Shown here piece by piece: positions 1 to 13,214 of a DNA stretch of 23,937 nt; within the stretch, counting starts at the first letter, position 1, and every line of letters begins with the position of its first letter. The stretch comes from Utricularia gibba (taxonomy: Eukaryota; Streptophyta; Magnoliopsida; Lamiales; Lentibulariaceae), in NCBI GenBank assembly GCA_002189035.1, contig NEEC01000495.1, positions 1-23,937 of the forward strand, in the 5' to 3' direction. A program made the position numbers and the translations under genes. The notes under the pieces were generated by a model. The model had not been told where the DNA came from. It saw only the letters and a program-made list of their open reading frames with translations, and did not search any database.

Positions 1-4
1 AACC
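1..4 (+). repeat. Partial monomer at left edge
   Basis: The four bases AACC before the first GTTAAT are the end of a preceding unit. AACCGTTAAT junctions elsewhere mostly follow B-type units (for example 8001-8010, 16601-16610 and 18401-18410), so the unit to the left may be B. This is a weak inference from four bases. Confidence 0.5.
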
Positions 5-150
5 GTTAATAAATGCATCAAGTTTTTTGCCGAGCTACAAATGACTATGGGCCCGAGCTCGACTCGACCTCCTACGATACCGTTGCCCCACGAGAGCCTT
101 ATCAAATATAAAGCATGCGGTTGAGAAAACCATTTTGGGTGCTCATGAAA

Positions 151-194
151 TCCTAACTTCAATAACTGCATCACGATTTTCGTCGAGTAGGACC
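151..194. other. Near-invariant 44-bp core of the monomer (first occurrence)
   Basis: This block begins TCCTAACTTCAATAACTGCA and ends TCGTCGAGTAGGACC. It is the same in essentially every copy in the window, while neighbouring positions differ between types and lengths. The one exception I noticed is the copy starting at 11987, which lacks about three bases (TTTTCGAGTAGG near 12160-12170). It opens the right half-monomer. It could be a protein-binding site, a nucleosome-phasing element or simply the most homogenised tract; the sequence alone does not decide. Confidence 0.7.
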
Positions 195-682
195 GATGTG
201 GCAAAGGAGTCAGACAGAACCTTGGGTCCGAACGAAGTTCCCAACGACATCACCGCCAGAAACGACAAGCTTTTCCTTGAGAAACTATGTAGGCAGCCTA
301 ATAAACGTTAATAAATGCATCAATATTTTTGCGGCTACAAATGACTCTGGGCCCGAGCTCGACTCGACCTCCTGCTCGATACCGTTGCCCCACGAGAGCA
401 CCTTATCAAATATAAAGCATGCGGTTGAGAAAACCATTTTGGGTGCTCATGACATCCTAACTTCAATAACTGCATCACGATTTTCGTCGAGTAGGACCCG
501 ATGTGGCAAAGGAGTCAGACCGAACCTTGGGTCAGAACGAAGTTCACAACGACATCACCCGCCAAAAACGACAAGCTTTTCCTTGAGAAACAATGTAGGC
601 GTTCTATTAAAACCAACGTTAATTAATGCATCAAGTTTTTTGCCGAGCTACAAATGACTATGGGCCCGAGCTCGACTCGACC

Positions 683-808
683 TCCTACTCGATACCGTTG
701 CCCACGAGAGCGCCTCCTCAAATATAAAGCATGCGGTTGAGAAAACCATTTTGGGTGCTCATGACATCCTAACTTCAATAACTGCATCACGATTTTCGTC
801 GAGTAGGA
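683..808. other. Intra-monomer inverted repeat, 10-bp arms
   Basis: TCCTACTCGA at 683-692 is the exact reverse complement of TCGAGTAGGA at 799-808, about 106 bp apart. The right arm is inside the invariant core. The left arm is exact only in units reading CCTCCTACTCG; those reading CCTCCTGCTCG have one mismatch, and B units (CCTTTTGCCCG) lose it. The arms are short and far apart, so a folded structure is only a possibility. Confidence 0.5.
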
Positions 809-3800
809 CCCGATGTGGCAAAGGAGTCAGACAGAACCTTGGGTCCGAACGAAGTTCCCAACGACATCACCCGCCCAGAAACGACAAGCTTTTCCTTGAG
901 AAACTATGTAGGCAGCCTAAAAAGCCGAACGTTAATAAATGCATCAATTTTTTGTCGGGCTACAAATGACTCTGGGCGAGCCGACTCGACCTTTTGCCCG
1001 ATACCGTTGCCCACGAGAGCGCCTCCTAAAATACAAAGCATGCGATTGAAAAAACATTTTGGGTGCTCATGAAATCCTAACTTCAATAACTGCATCACGA
1101 TTTTCGTCGAGTAGGACCCGATGTGGCAAAGGAGTCAGACAGAACCTTGGGTCAGAACGAAGTTCCCAACGACATCACCCGCCAGAAACGACAAGCTTTT
1201 CCTTGAGAAAACTATGTAGGCAGCCTAATAAAACCGAACGTTAATAAATGCATCAATTTTTTTTGCCGGGCTACAAATGACTCTGGGCCCGAGCTCGACT
1301 CGACCTCCTGCTCGATACCGTTGCCCCACGAGAGCCTTATCAAATATAAAAGCATGCGGTTGAGAAAACCATTTTGGGTGCTCATGAAATCCTAACTTCA
1401 ATAACTGCATCACGATTTTCGTCGAGTAGGACCCGATGTGGCAAAGGAGTCAGACGAACCTTGGTCAGAACGAAGTTCACAACGACATCACCCGCCCAAA
1501 ACGACAAGCTTTTCCTTGAGAAACATGTAGGCAGCCTATTAAAACCAACGTTAATAAATGCATCAAGTTTTTTGCCGAGCTACAAATGACTATGGGCCCG
1601 AGCTCGACTCGACCTCCTGCTCGATACCGTTGCCCACGAGAGCGCCTTCAAATATAAAGCATGCGGTTGAGAAAACCATTTTGGGTGCTCATGAATCCTA
1701 ACTTCAATAACTGCATCACGATTTTCGTCGAGTAGGACCCGATGTGGCAAAGGAGTCAGACAGAACCTTGGGTCGAACGAAGTTCCCAACGACATCACCC
1801 GCCCAGAAACGACAAGCTTTTCCTTGAGAAACTATGTAGGCAGCCTATAAAACCGAACGTTAATAAATGCATCAATTTTTTGCGGGCTACAAATGACTCT
1901 GGGAGGAGCCCGACTCGACCTTTTGCCCGATACCGTGCCCCACGAGAGCGCCTCCTAAATACAAAGCATGCGATTGAAAAAAACATTTTGGGTGCTCATG
2001 AAATCCTAACTTCAATAACTGCATCACGATTTTCGTCGAGTAGGACCCGATGTGGCAAAGGAGTCAGACCGAACCTTGGTCAGAACGAAGTTCACAACGA
2101 CATCACCCGCCCAAAACGACAAGCTTTTCCTTGAGAAACCATTGAGGCAGCCTATTAAAACCAACGTTAATAAATGCATCAAGTTTTTTGCCGAGCTACA
2201 AATGACTATGGGCCCGAGCTCGACTCGACCTCCTACTCGATACCGTTGCCCCACGAGAGCACCTTATCAAATATAAAGCATGCGGTTGAGAAAACCATTT
2301 TGGGTGCTCATGAAATCCTAACTTCAATAACTGCATCACGATTTTCGTCGAGTAGGACCCGATGTGGCAAAGGAGTCAGACCGAACCTTGGTCAGAACGA
2401 AGTTCCAAAAGACATCACCCGCCCAGAAACGACAAGCTTTTCCTTGAGAAACTATGTAGGCAGCCTATAAACCAACGTTAATAAATGCATCAATTTTTTG
2501 CCGGGCTACAAATGACTCTGGGCCGAGCTCGACTCGACCTCCTGCTCGATACCGTTGCCCCACGAGAGCGCCTTATCAAATATAAAGCATGCGGTTGAGA
2601 AAACCATTTTGGGTGCTCATGAATCCTAACTTCAATAACTGCATCACGATTTTCGTCGAGTAGGACCCGATTGGCAAAGGAGTCAGACCGAACCTTGGTC
2701 AGAACGAAGTTCCAACGACATCACCCGCCAAAACGACAAGCTTTTCCTTGAGAAAACGTAGGCAGCCTAAAAACCAACGTTAATAAATGCATCAATTTTT
2801 TTTGCCGGCTACAAATGACTCTGGGCCGAGCTCGACTCGACCTCCTGCTCGATACCGTTGCCCCACGAGAGCGCCTTATCAAATATAAAGCATGCGGTTG
2901 AGAAAACCATTTTGGTGCTCATGAATCCTAACTTCAATAACTGCATCACGATTTTCGTCGAGTAGGACCCGATGTGGCAAAGGAGTCAGACCGAACCTTG
3001 GTCAGAACGAAGTTCCAAAAGACATCACCCGCCCAGAAACGACAAGCTTTTCCTTGAGAAACTATGTAGGCAGCCTAATAAAGCCGAACGTTAATAAATG
3101 CATCAATTTTTTGCCGGGCTACAAATGACTCTGGGCCCGAGCTCGACTCGACCTCCTGCTCGATACCGTTGCCCCACGAGAGTGCCTTATCAAATATAAA
3201 GCATGCGGTTGAGAAAACCATTTTGGGTGCTCATGAATCCTAACTTCAATAACTGCATCACGATTTTCGTCGAGTAGGACCCGATGTGGCAAAGGAGTCA
3301 GACCGAACCTTGGTCAGAACGAAGTTCCAACGACATCACCCGCCCAAAAACGACAAGCTTTTCCTTGAGAAACCATGAGGCAGCCTATTAAAACCAACGT
3401 TAATAAATGCATCAATTTTTTTGCCGGCTACAAATGACTCTGGGCCGAGCTCGACTCGACCTCCTGCTCGATACCGTTGCCCCACGAGAGCGCCTTATCA
3501 AATATAAAGCATGCGGTTGAGAAAACCATTTTGGGTGCTCATGAAATCCTAACTTCAATAACTGCATCACGATTTTCGTCGAGTAGGACCAGATGTGGCA
3601 AAGGAGTCAGACCGAACCTTGGGTCAGAACGAAGTTCCAACGACATCACCCGCCCAGAAAACGACAAGCTTTTCCTTGAGAAAACCATGTAGGCAGCTAT
3701 TAAAACCAACGTTAATAAATGCATCAAGTTTTTGCCGAGCTACAAATGACTATGGCCAGCTCGACTCGACCTCCTGCTCGATACCGTTGCCCCACGAGAG

Positions 3801-6800
3801 CGCCTTATCAAATATAAAGCATGCGGTTGAGAAAACCATTTTGGGTGCTCATGAAATCCTAACTTCAATAACTGCATCACGATTTTCGTCGAGTAGGACC
3901 CGATGTGGCAAAGGAGTCAGACCGAACCTTGGGTCAGAACGAAGTTCCAACGACATCACCCGCCAAAACGACAAGCTTTTCCTTGAGAAAACCATGTAGG
4001 CATTAAACCCAACGTTAATAAATGCATCAAGTTTTTTGCCGAGCTACAAATGACTATGGGCCCGAGCTCGACTCGACCTCCTACTCGATACCGTTGCCCC
4101 ACGAGAGCGCCTTATCAAATATAAAGCATGCGGTTGAGAAAACCATTTTGGGTGCTCATGAATCCTAACTTCAATAACTGCATCACGATTTTCGTCGAGT
4201 AGGACCCGATGTGGCAAAGGAGTCAGAACCTTGGTCAGAACGAAGTTCGACATCACCCGCCAAAACGACAAGCTTTTCCTTGAGAAACCATGTAGGCAGC
4301 CTATAAAACCAACGTTAATAAATGCATCAATTTTTTTGCCGCTACAAATGACTGGGCCCGAGCTCGACTCGACCTCCTGCTCGATACCGTTGCCCCACGA
4401 GAGTGCCTTATCAAATATAAAGCATGCGGTTGAGAAAACCATTTTGGGTGCTCATGATCCTAACTTCAATAACTGCATCACGATTTTCGTCGAGTAGGAC
4501 CCGATGTGGCAAAGGAGTCAGACCGAACCTTGGTCAGAACGAAGTTCCAAAAGACATCACCCGCCCAGAAACGACAAGCTTTTCCTTGAGAAACCATGTA
4601 GGCAGCCTATTAAAACCAACGTTAATAAATGCATCAATTTTTTTGCCGGCTACAAATGACTCTGGGCGAGCTCGACTCGACCTTTTGCTCGATACCGTTG
4701 CCCCACGAGAGCGCCTTCAAATATAAAGCATGCGGTTGAAAAACCATTTTGGGTGCTCATGAAATCCTAACTTCAATAACTGCATCACGATTTTCGTCGA
4801 GTAGGACCAGATTTGGCAAAGGAGTCAGACCGAACCTTGGGTCAGAACGAAGTTCCAACGACATCACCCGCCCAAAAACGACAAGCTTTTCCTTGAGAAA
4901 ACCATCAGCCTATTAAAACCAACCGTTAATAAATGCATCAATTTTTTGCCGAGCTACAAATGACTATGGGCCGAGCTCGACTCGACCTCCTACTCGATAC
5001 CGTTGCCCCACGAGAGCACCTTATCAAATATAAAGCATGCGGTTGAGAAAACCATTTTGGGTGCTCATGAAATCCTAACTTCAATAACTGCATCACGATT
5101 TTCGTCGAGTAGGACCCGATGTGGCAAAGGAGTCAGACCGAACCTTGGTCAGAACGAAGTTCCAAAAGACATCACCCGCCAGAAACGACAAGCTTTTCCT
5201 TGAGAAACATGTAGGCAGCCTATTAAAACCCAACGTTAATAAATGCATCAATTTTTTTGCGGCTACAAATGACTCTGGGCGAGCTCGACTCGACCTGCTC
5301 GATACCGTTGCCCACGAGAGCGCCTCCTCAAATATAAAGCATGCGGTTGAGAAAACCATTTTGGGTGCTCATGAAATCCTAACTTCAATAACTGCATCAC
5401 GATTTTCGTCGAGTAGGACCCGATGTGGCAAAGGAGTCAGACCGAACCTTGGGTCAGAACGAAGTTCCAACGACATCACCCGCCCAAAAACGACAAGCTT
5501 TTCCTTGAGAAACCATGTAGGCAGCCTATTAAAACCAACGTTAATAAATGCATCAAGTTTTTTTGCCGAGCTACAAATGACTATGGGCCCGAGCTCGACT
5601 CGACCTCCTGCTCGATACCGTTGCCCCACGAGAGCGCCTTATCAAATATAAAGCATGCGGTTGAGAAAACCATTTTGGGTGCTCATGATCCTAACTTCAA
5701 TAACTGCATCACGATTTTCGTCGAGTAGGACCGATTGGCAAAGGAGTCAGACCGAACCTTGGTCAGAACGAAGTTCCCAACGACATCACCCGCCCAGAAA
5801 CGACAAGCTTTTCCTTGAGAAAATGTAGGCAGCTATTAAAACCAACGTTAATAAATGCATCAAGTTTTTTGAGCTACAAATGACTATGGGCCCGAGCTCG
5901 ACTCGACCTCCTACTCGATACCGTTGCCCCACGAGAGCACCTTATCAAATATAAAGCATGCGGTTGAGAAAACCATTTTGGGTGCTCATGAAATCCTAAC
6001 TTCAATAACTGCATCACGATTTTCGTCGAGTAGGACCCGATGTGGCAAAGGAGTCAGACCGAACCTTGGTCCGAACGAAGTTCCCAACGACATCACCCGC
6101 CAGAAACGACAAGCTTTTCCTTGAGAAACCATGTAGGCAGCTATTAAAACCAAACGTTAATAAATGCATCAATTTTTTGCCGGCTACAAATGACTATGGG
6201 CCCGAGCTCGACTCGACCTCCTACTCGATACCGTTGCCCCACGAGAGCGCCTTATCAAATATAAAGCATGCGGTTGAGAAAACCATTTTGGGTGCTCATG
6301 AATCCTAACTTCAATAACTGCATCACGATTTTCGTCGAGTAGGACCCGATGTGGCAAAGGAGTCAGACCGAACCTTGGGTCAGAACGAAGTTCCAAAAGA
6401 CATCACCGCCAGAAACGACAAGCTTTTCCTTGAGAAACAATGTAGGCAGCCTATTAAAACCAACGTTAATAAATGCATCAAGTTTTTTGCCGAGCTACAA
6501 ATGACTATGGGCCCGAGCTCGACTCGACCTCCTGCTCGATACCGTTGCCCCACGAGAGTGCCTTATCAAATATAAAGCATGCGGTTGAGAAAACCATTTT
6601 GGGTGCTCATGAAATCCTAACTTCAATAACTGCATCACGATTTTCGTCGAGTAGGACCCGATGTGGCAAAGGAGTCAGACCGAACCTTGGGTCAGAACGA
6701 AGTTCCAACGACATCACCCGCCAGAAACGACAAGCTTTTCCTTGAGAAACTATGTAGGCAGCTATTAAAACCAACGTTAATAAATGCATCAATTTTTTGC

Positions 6801-7700
6801 CGGCTACAAATGACTCTGGGCCGAGCTCGACTCGACCTCCTGCTCGATACCGTTGCCCACGAGAGCCTTATCAAATATAAAGCATGCGGTTGAGAAAACC
6901 ATTTTGGGTGCTCATGAAATCCTAACTTCAATAACTGCATCACGATTTTCGTCGAGTAGGACCCGATGTGGCAAAGGAGTCAGACCGAACCTTGGGTCAG
7001 AACGAAGTTCCCAACGACATCACCCGCCCAAAACGACAAGCTTTTCCTTGAGAAAACCATGTAGGCAGCTATTAAAACCCCGTTAATAAATGCATCAAGT
7101 TTTTTGCCGAGCTACAAATGACTATGGGCCCGAGCTCGACTCGACCTCCTACTCGATACCGTTGCCCCACGAGAGCGCCTAAATATAAAGCATGCGGTTG
7201 AGAAAACCATTTTGGGTGCTCATGAATCCTAACTTCAATAACTGCATCACGATTTTCGTCGAGTAGGACCCGATGTGGCAAAGGAGTCAGACCGAACCTT
7301 GGGTCAGAACGAAGTTCCAAAAGACATCACCCGCCCAGAAAACGACAAGCTTTTCCTTGAGAAACTATGTAGGCAGCCTAAAAACCAACGTTAATAAATG
7401 CATCAATTTTTTTGCCGGGCTACAAATGACTCTGGGCCGAGCTCGACTCGACCTCCTACTCGATACCGTTGCCCCACGAGAGCGCCTTATCAAATATAAA
7501 GCATGCGGTTGAGAAAACATTTTGGGTGCTCATGAATCCTAACTTCAATAACTGCATCACGATTTTCGTCGAGTAGGACCGATGTGGCAAAGGAGTCAGA
7601 CCGAACCTATGGTCAGAACGAAGTTCCAAAAGACATCACCCGCCCAGAAACGACAAGCTTTTCCTTGAGAAACCATGTAGGCAGCCTATTAAAACCCAAC

Positions 7701-9228
7701 GTTAATAAATGCATCAATTTTTTTGCAGGCTAAAAATGACTCTGGGCGAGCTCGACTCGACCTTTTGCCCGATACCGTGCCCCACTAGAGCGCCTCAAAT
7801 ACAAAGCATGCGATTGAAAAACATTTTGGGTGCTCATGAATCCTAACTTCAATAACTGCATCACGATTTTCGTCGAGTAGGACCAGATTTGGCAAAGGAG
7901 ACAGACCGAACCTTGGTCAGAACGAAGTTCACAACGACATCACCCGCCCAAAAACGACAAGCTTTTCCTTGAGAAAACCATTGAGGCAGCCTATTAAAAC
8001 CAACCGTTAATAAATGCATCAAGTTTTTTGCCGAGCTACAAATGACTATGGGCCCGAGCTCGACTCGACCTCCTACTCGATACCGTTGCCCCGAGAGCAC
8101 CTTATCAAATATAAAGCATGCGGTTGAGAAAACCATTTTGGGTGCTCATGAAATCCTAACTTCAATAACTGCATCACGATTTTCGTCGAGTAGGACCCGA
8201 TGTGGCAAAGGAGTCAGACCGAACCTTGGTCAGAACGAAGTTCCAAAGACATCACCCGCCCAGAAACGACAAGCTTTTCCTTGAGAAACCATGTAGGCAG
8301 CCTAGTTAATAAATGCATCAATTTTTTTGCAGGCTACAAATGACTCTGGGCGAGCTCGACTCGACCTTTTGCCGATACCGTGCCCCACTAGAGCGCCTCC
8401 TCAAATATAAAGCATGCGATTGAAAAACATTTTGGGTGCTCATGAAATCCTAACTTCAATAACTGCATCACGATTTTCGTCGAGTAGGACCAGATTTGGC
8501 AAAGGAGACAGACCGAACCTTGGGTCAGAACGAAGTTCACAACGACATCACCCGCCCAAAAACGACAAGCTTTTCCTTGAGAAAACTTGAGGCAGCCTAT
8601 TAAAAACGTTAATAAATGCATCAAGTTTTTTGCCGAGCTACAAATGACTATGGGCCCGAGCTCGACTCGACCTCCTGCTCGATACCGTTGCCCCACGAGA
8701 GCACCTTATCAAATATAAAGCATGCGGTTGAGAAAACCATTTTGGGTGCTCATGAAATCCTAACTTCAATAACTGCATCACGATTTTCGTCGAGTAGGAC
8801 CCGATGTGGCAAAGGAGTCAGACCGAACCTATGGTCAGAACGAAGTTCCAAAGACATCACCCGCCCAGAAACGACAAGCTTTTCCTTGAGAAACCATGTA
8901 GGCAGCCTATTAAAACCAACGTTAATAAATGCATCAATTTTTTTGCAGGCTAAAAATGACTCTGGGCGAGCCCGACTCGACCTTTGCCCGATACCGTGCC
9001 CCACTAGAGCGCCTCCTCAACTACAAAGCATGCGATTGAAAAACATTTTGGGTGCTCATGAAATCCTAACTTCAATAACTGCATCACGATTTTCGTCGAG
9101 TAGGACCAGATTGGCAAAGGAGACAGACCGAACCTTGGGTCAGAACGAAGTTCACAACGACATCACCCGCCCAAAAACGACAAGCTTTTCCTTGAGAAAA
9201 CCATTGAGGCAGCCTATTAAAACCAACC
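7701..9228. repeat. Alternating B/A run (dimeric higher-order repeat)
   Basis: Five consecutive monomers run B (7701), A (8006), B (8305), A (8608), B (8921). B starts are 604 and 616 bp apart, against about 307 bp for the basic unit. The A unit starting at 8006 ends with a shortened junction (CCTAGTTAAT at 8301-8310, lacking about 11 bp of the usual TTAAAACCAAC). Confidence 0.85.
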
Positions 9229-12200
9229 GTTAATAAATGCATCAAGTTTTTTGCCGAGCTACAAATGACTATGGGCCCGAGCTCGACTCGACCTCCTACT
9301 CGATACCGTTGCCCCACGAGAGCCTTATCAAATATAAAGCATGCGGTTGAGAAAACCATTTTGGGTGCTCATGATCCTAACTTCAATAACTGCATCACGA
9401 TTTTCGTCGAGTAGGACCCGATGTGGCAAAGGAGTCAGACAAACCTTGGGTCCGAACGAAGTTCCCAACGACATCACCGCCAGAAACGACAAGCTTTTCC
9501 TTGAGAAACAATGTAGGCAGCTATTAAAACCCAACGTTAATAAATGCATCAAGTTTTTTTGCCGAGCTACAAATGACTATGGGCCGAGCTCGACTCGACC
9601 TCCTGCTCGATACCGTTGCCCACGAGAGCGCCTCCTCAAATATAAAGCATGCGGTTGAGAAAACCATTTTGGGTGCTCATGAAATCCTAACTTCAATAAC
9701 TGCATCACGATTTTCGTCGAGTAGGACCCGATGTGGCAAAGGAGTCAGACCGAACCTTGGGTCAGAACGAAGTTCCAACGACATCACCCGCCAGAAACGA
9801 CAAGCTTTTCCTTGAGAAACTATGTAGGCAGCCTAAAACCCAACGTTAATAAATGCATCAATTTTTTGCGGGCTACAAATGACTCTGGGCCCGAGCTCGA
9901 CTCGACCTCCTGCTCGATACCGTTGCCCCACGAGAGCACCTTATCAAATAAAGCATGCGGTTGAGAAAACCATTTTGGGTGCTCATGAATCCTAACTTCA
10001 ATAACTGCATCACGATTTTCGTCGAGTAGGACCCGATGTGGCAAAGGAGTCAGACCGAACCTTGGGTCAGAACGAAGTTCAAAGACATCACCGCCCAAAC
10101 GACAAGCTTTTCCTTGAGAAAACATGTAGGCAGCTATTAAAACCAACGTTAATAAATGCATCAAGTTTTTTGCCGAGCTACAAATGACTATGGGCCGCTC
10201 GACTCGACCTCCTACTCGATACCGTTGCCCCACGAGAGCGCCTTATCAAATATAAAGCATGCGGTTGAGAAAACCATTTTGGGTGCTCATGAATCCTAAC
10301 TTCAATAACTGCATCACGATTTTCGTCGAGTAGGACCCGATTGGCAGGAGTCAGACCGAACCTTGGGTCAGAACGAAGTTCCAACGACATCACCCGCCCA
10401 GAAACGACAAGCTTTTCCTTGAGAAACATGTAGGCAGCCTATAAACCAACGTTAATAAATGCATCAATTTTTTGCCTACAAATGACTCTGGGAGCGAGCC
10501 CGACTCGACCTTTTGCCCGATACCGTGCCCCTAGAGCGCCTCCTCAAATACAAAGCATGCGATTGAGAAAAACATTTTGGGTGCTCATGAAATCCTAACT
10601 TCAATAACTGCATCACGATTTTCGTCGAGTAGGACCCGATGTGGCAAAGGAGTCAGACCGAACCTTGGGTCAGAACGAAGTTCACAACGACATCACCCGC
10701 CAAAACGACAAGCTTTTCCTTGAGAAAACCATGTAGGCAGCCTATAAACCAACGTTAATAAATGCATCAATTTTTTGCCGGCTACAAATGACTCTGGGCC
10801 CGAGCTCGACTCGACCTCCTGCTCGATACCGTTGCCCCACGAGAGTGCCTTATCAAATATAAAGCATGCGGTTGAGAAAACCATTTTGGGTGCTCATGAA
10901 TCCTAACTTCAATAACTGCATCACGATTTTCGTCGAGTAGGACCCGATGTGGCAAAGGAGTCAGACCGAACCTTGGTCAGAACGAAGTTCCAAAAGACAT
11001 CACCCGCCCAGAAACGACAAGCTTTTCCTTGAGAAACCATGTAGGCAGCCTATTAAAACCAACGTTAATAAATGCATCAATTTTTTTGCCGGCTACAAAT
11101 GACTGGGCCGAGCTCGACTCGACCTCTGCTCGATACCGTTGCCCCACGAGAGCCTTATCAAATATAAAGCATGCGGTTGAGAAAACCATTTTGGGTGCTC
11201 ATGAATCCTAACTTCAATAACTGCATCACGATTTTCGTCGAGTAGGACCCGATGTGGCAAAGGAGTCAGACCGAACCTTGGTCAGAACGAAGTTCCAAAA
11301 GACATCACCCGCCCAGAAACGACAAGCTTTTCCTTGAGAAACTATGTAGGCAGCCTATAAAGCCGAACGTTAATAAATGCATCAATTTTTTTGCCGAGCT
11401 ACAAATGACTCTGGGCCCGAGCTCGACTCGACCTCCTGCTCGATACCGTTGCCCCACGAGAGCGCCTTATCAAATATAAAGCATGCGGTTGAGAAAACCA
11501 TTTTGGGTGCTCATGAATCCTAACTTCAATAACTGCATCACGATTTTCGTCGAGTAGGACCCGATGTGGCAAAGGAGTCAGACGAACCTTGGTCAGAACG
11601 AAGTTCCAAAAGACATCACCCGCCCAAAAACGACAAGCTTTTCCTGAGAAACCATGTAGGCAGCCTATTAAAACCAACGTTAATAAATGCATCAAGTTTT
11701 TTGCGAGCTACAAATGACTATGGGCCCGAGCTCGACTCGACCTCCTGCTCGATACCGTTGCCCCACGAGAGCGCCTTATCAAATATAAAGCATGCGGTTG
11801 AGAAAACCATTTTGGGTGCTCATGAATCCTAACTTCAATAACTGCATCACGATTTTCGTCGAGTAGGACCCGATGTGGCAAAGGAGTCAGACCGAACCTT
11901 GGTCAGAACGAAGTTCAAAAGACATCACCCGCCCAGAAACGACAAGCTTTTCCTTGAGAAACATGTAGGCAGCCTATTAAACCAACGTTAATAAATGCAT
12001 CAATTTTTTTGCCGGGCTACAAATGACTCTGGGCCCGAGCTCGACTCGACCTCCTGCTCGATACCGTTGCCCCACGAGAGCCTTATCAAATATAAAGCAT
12101 GCGGTTGAGAAAACCATTTTGGGTGCTCATGAATCCTAACTTCAATAACTGCATCACGATTTTCGAGTAGGACCCGATGTGGCAAAGGAGTCAGACCGAA

Positions 12201-13214
12201 CCTTGGTCAGAACGAAGTTCCAAAAGACATCACCGCCCAGAAACGACAAGCTTTTCTTGAGAAACCATGTAGGCAGCCTATTAAAACCCAACGTTAATAA
12301 ATGCATCAATTTTTTGCCGGCTAAAAAATGACTCTGGGCCGAGCCCGACTCGACCTTTTGCCCGATACCGTGCCCCACTAGAGCGCCTCCTCAAATACAA
12401 AGCATGCGATTGAGAAAACATTTTGGGTGCTCATGAAATCCTAACTTCAATAACTGCATCACGATTTTCGTCGAGTAGGACCAGATTTGGCAAAGGAGAC
12501 AGACCGAACCTTGGGTCAGAACGAAGTTCACAACGACATCACCCGCCCAAAACGACAAGCTTTTCCTTGAGAAAACCATTAGGCAGCCTATTAAAACCAA
12601 CGTTAATAAATGCATCAATTTTTTTTGCCGAGCTACAAATGACTATGGGCCCGAGCTCGACTCGACCTCCTGCTCGATACCGTTGCCCCACGAGAGTGCC
12701 TTATCAAATATAAAGCATGCGGTTGAGAAAACCATTTTGGGTGCTCATGAATCCTAACTTCAATAACTGCATCACGATTTTCGTCGAGTAGGACCCGATG
12801 TGGCAAAGGAGTCAGACCGAACCTTGGTCAGAACGAAGTTCCAAACGACATCACCCGCCCAAAAACGACAAGCTTTTCCTTGAGAAACATGTAGGCAGCC
12901 TATTAAAAACGTTAATAAATGCATCAATTTTTTTGCCGGGCTACAAATGACTCTGGCCCGAGCTCGACTCGACCTCCTGCTCGATACCGTTGCCCCACGA
13001 GAGCGCCTCCTCAAATATAAAGCATGCGGTTGAGAAAACCATTTTGGGTGCTCATGAATCCTAACTTCAATAACTGCATCACGATTTTCGTCGAGTAGGA
13101 CCCGATTGGGCAAAGGAGTCAGACCGAACCTTGGGTCAGAACGAAGTTCCATCACCCGCCAAAAACGACAAGCTTTTCCTTGAGAAAACCATTGAGGCAG
13201 CCTATAAAACCAAC
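9229..13214. repeat. Mixed array segment
   Basis: Thirteen monomers without regular alternation. The unit at 9229 begins like A, but its right half carries the GGGTCCGAACG and CCCAACGAC variants seen in the first few copies of the window. The unit at 10451 has a B-type left half and an A/C-type right half. The unit at 12293 is a full B. The rest are A-like or C-like. No unique sequence interrupts the array. Confidence 0.75.

Larger units (their letters stand above)
1..7700. repeat. Left array segment: A-like and C-like monomers, few B
   Basis: Twenty-five monomers, mostly A-like (AAG, GACTATGG) or C-like (AAT, GACTCTGG) without strict alternation. B-type left halves occur at 931 and 1859, each joined to a mostly A-type right half. 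A weak mosaic B unit lies at 4621, and the copy at 3399 carries ACCAGATGTGG, mixing A and B bases. The segment contains no gene or insertion. Confidence 0.8.

Noticed and set aside
19-30. T-tracts in each monomer as terminators, or TTGAGA as a -35 promoter box
   Set aside because: The T-tracts lack a preceding GC-rich hairpin, and TTGAGA has no well-placed -10 partner. Both recur with the satellite, and there are no genes for them to serve.
151-194. CENP-B box in or near the conserved core
   Set aside because: The core has TTCGTCGAG but not the required TTCG-4-A-2-CGGG spacing, and I found no match on the opposite strand anywhere in the unit.
6976-7020. 5S rRNA-like stretch (TCAGAACGAAGTTCCCAACG resembles part of a 5S gene; GACCTCCT also occurs in plant 5S)
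   Set aside because: Only short, scattered resemblance. The ordered internal promoter boxes and the rest of the ~120-bp gene are not present, so this is not a 5S rDNA array.
8616-9233. Open reading frames of 60-205 codons on both strands, the longest here
   Set aside because: All are translations of the satellite in shifting frames, with peptides such as ILTSITASRFSSSRTR and VLLDENRDAVIEVRI recurring because the DNA repeats. The unit is generally not a multiple of three and carries stops in each frame, and similar frames occur in unrelated phases. There is no sign of codon-level conservation.
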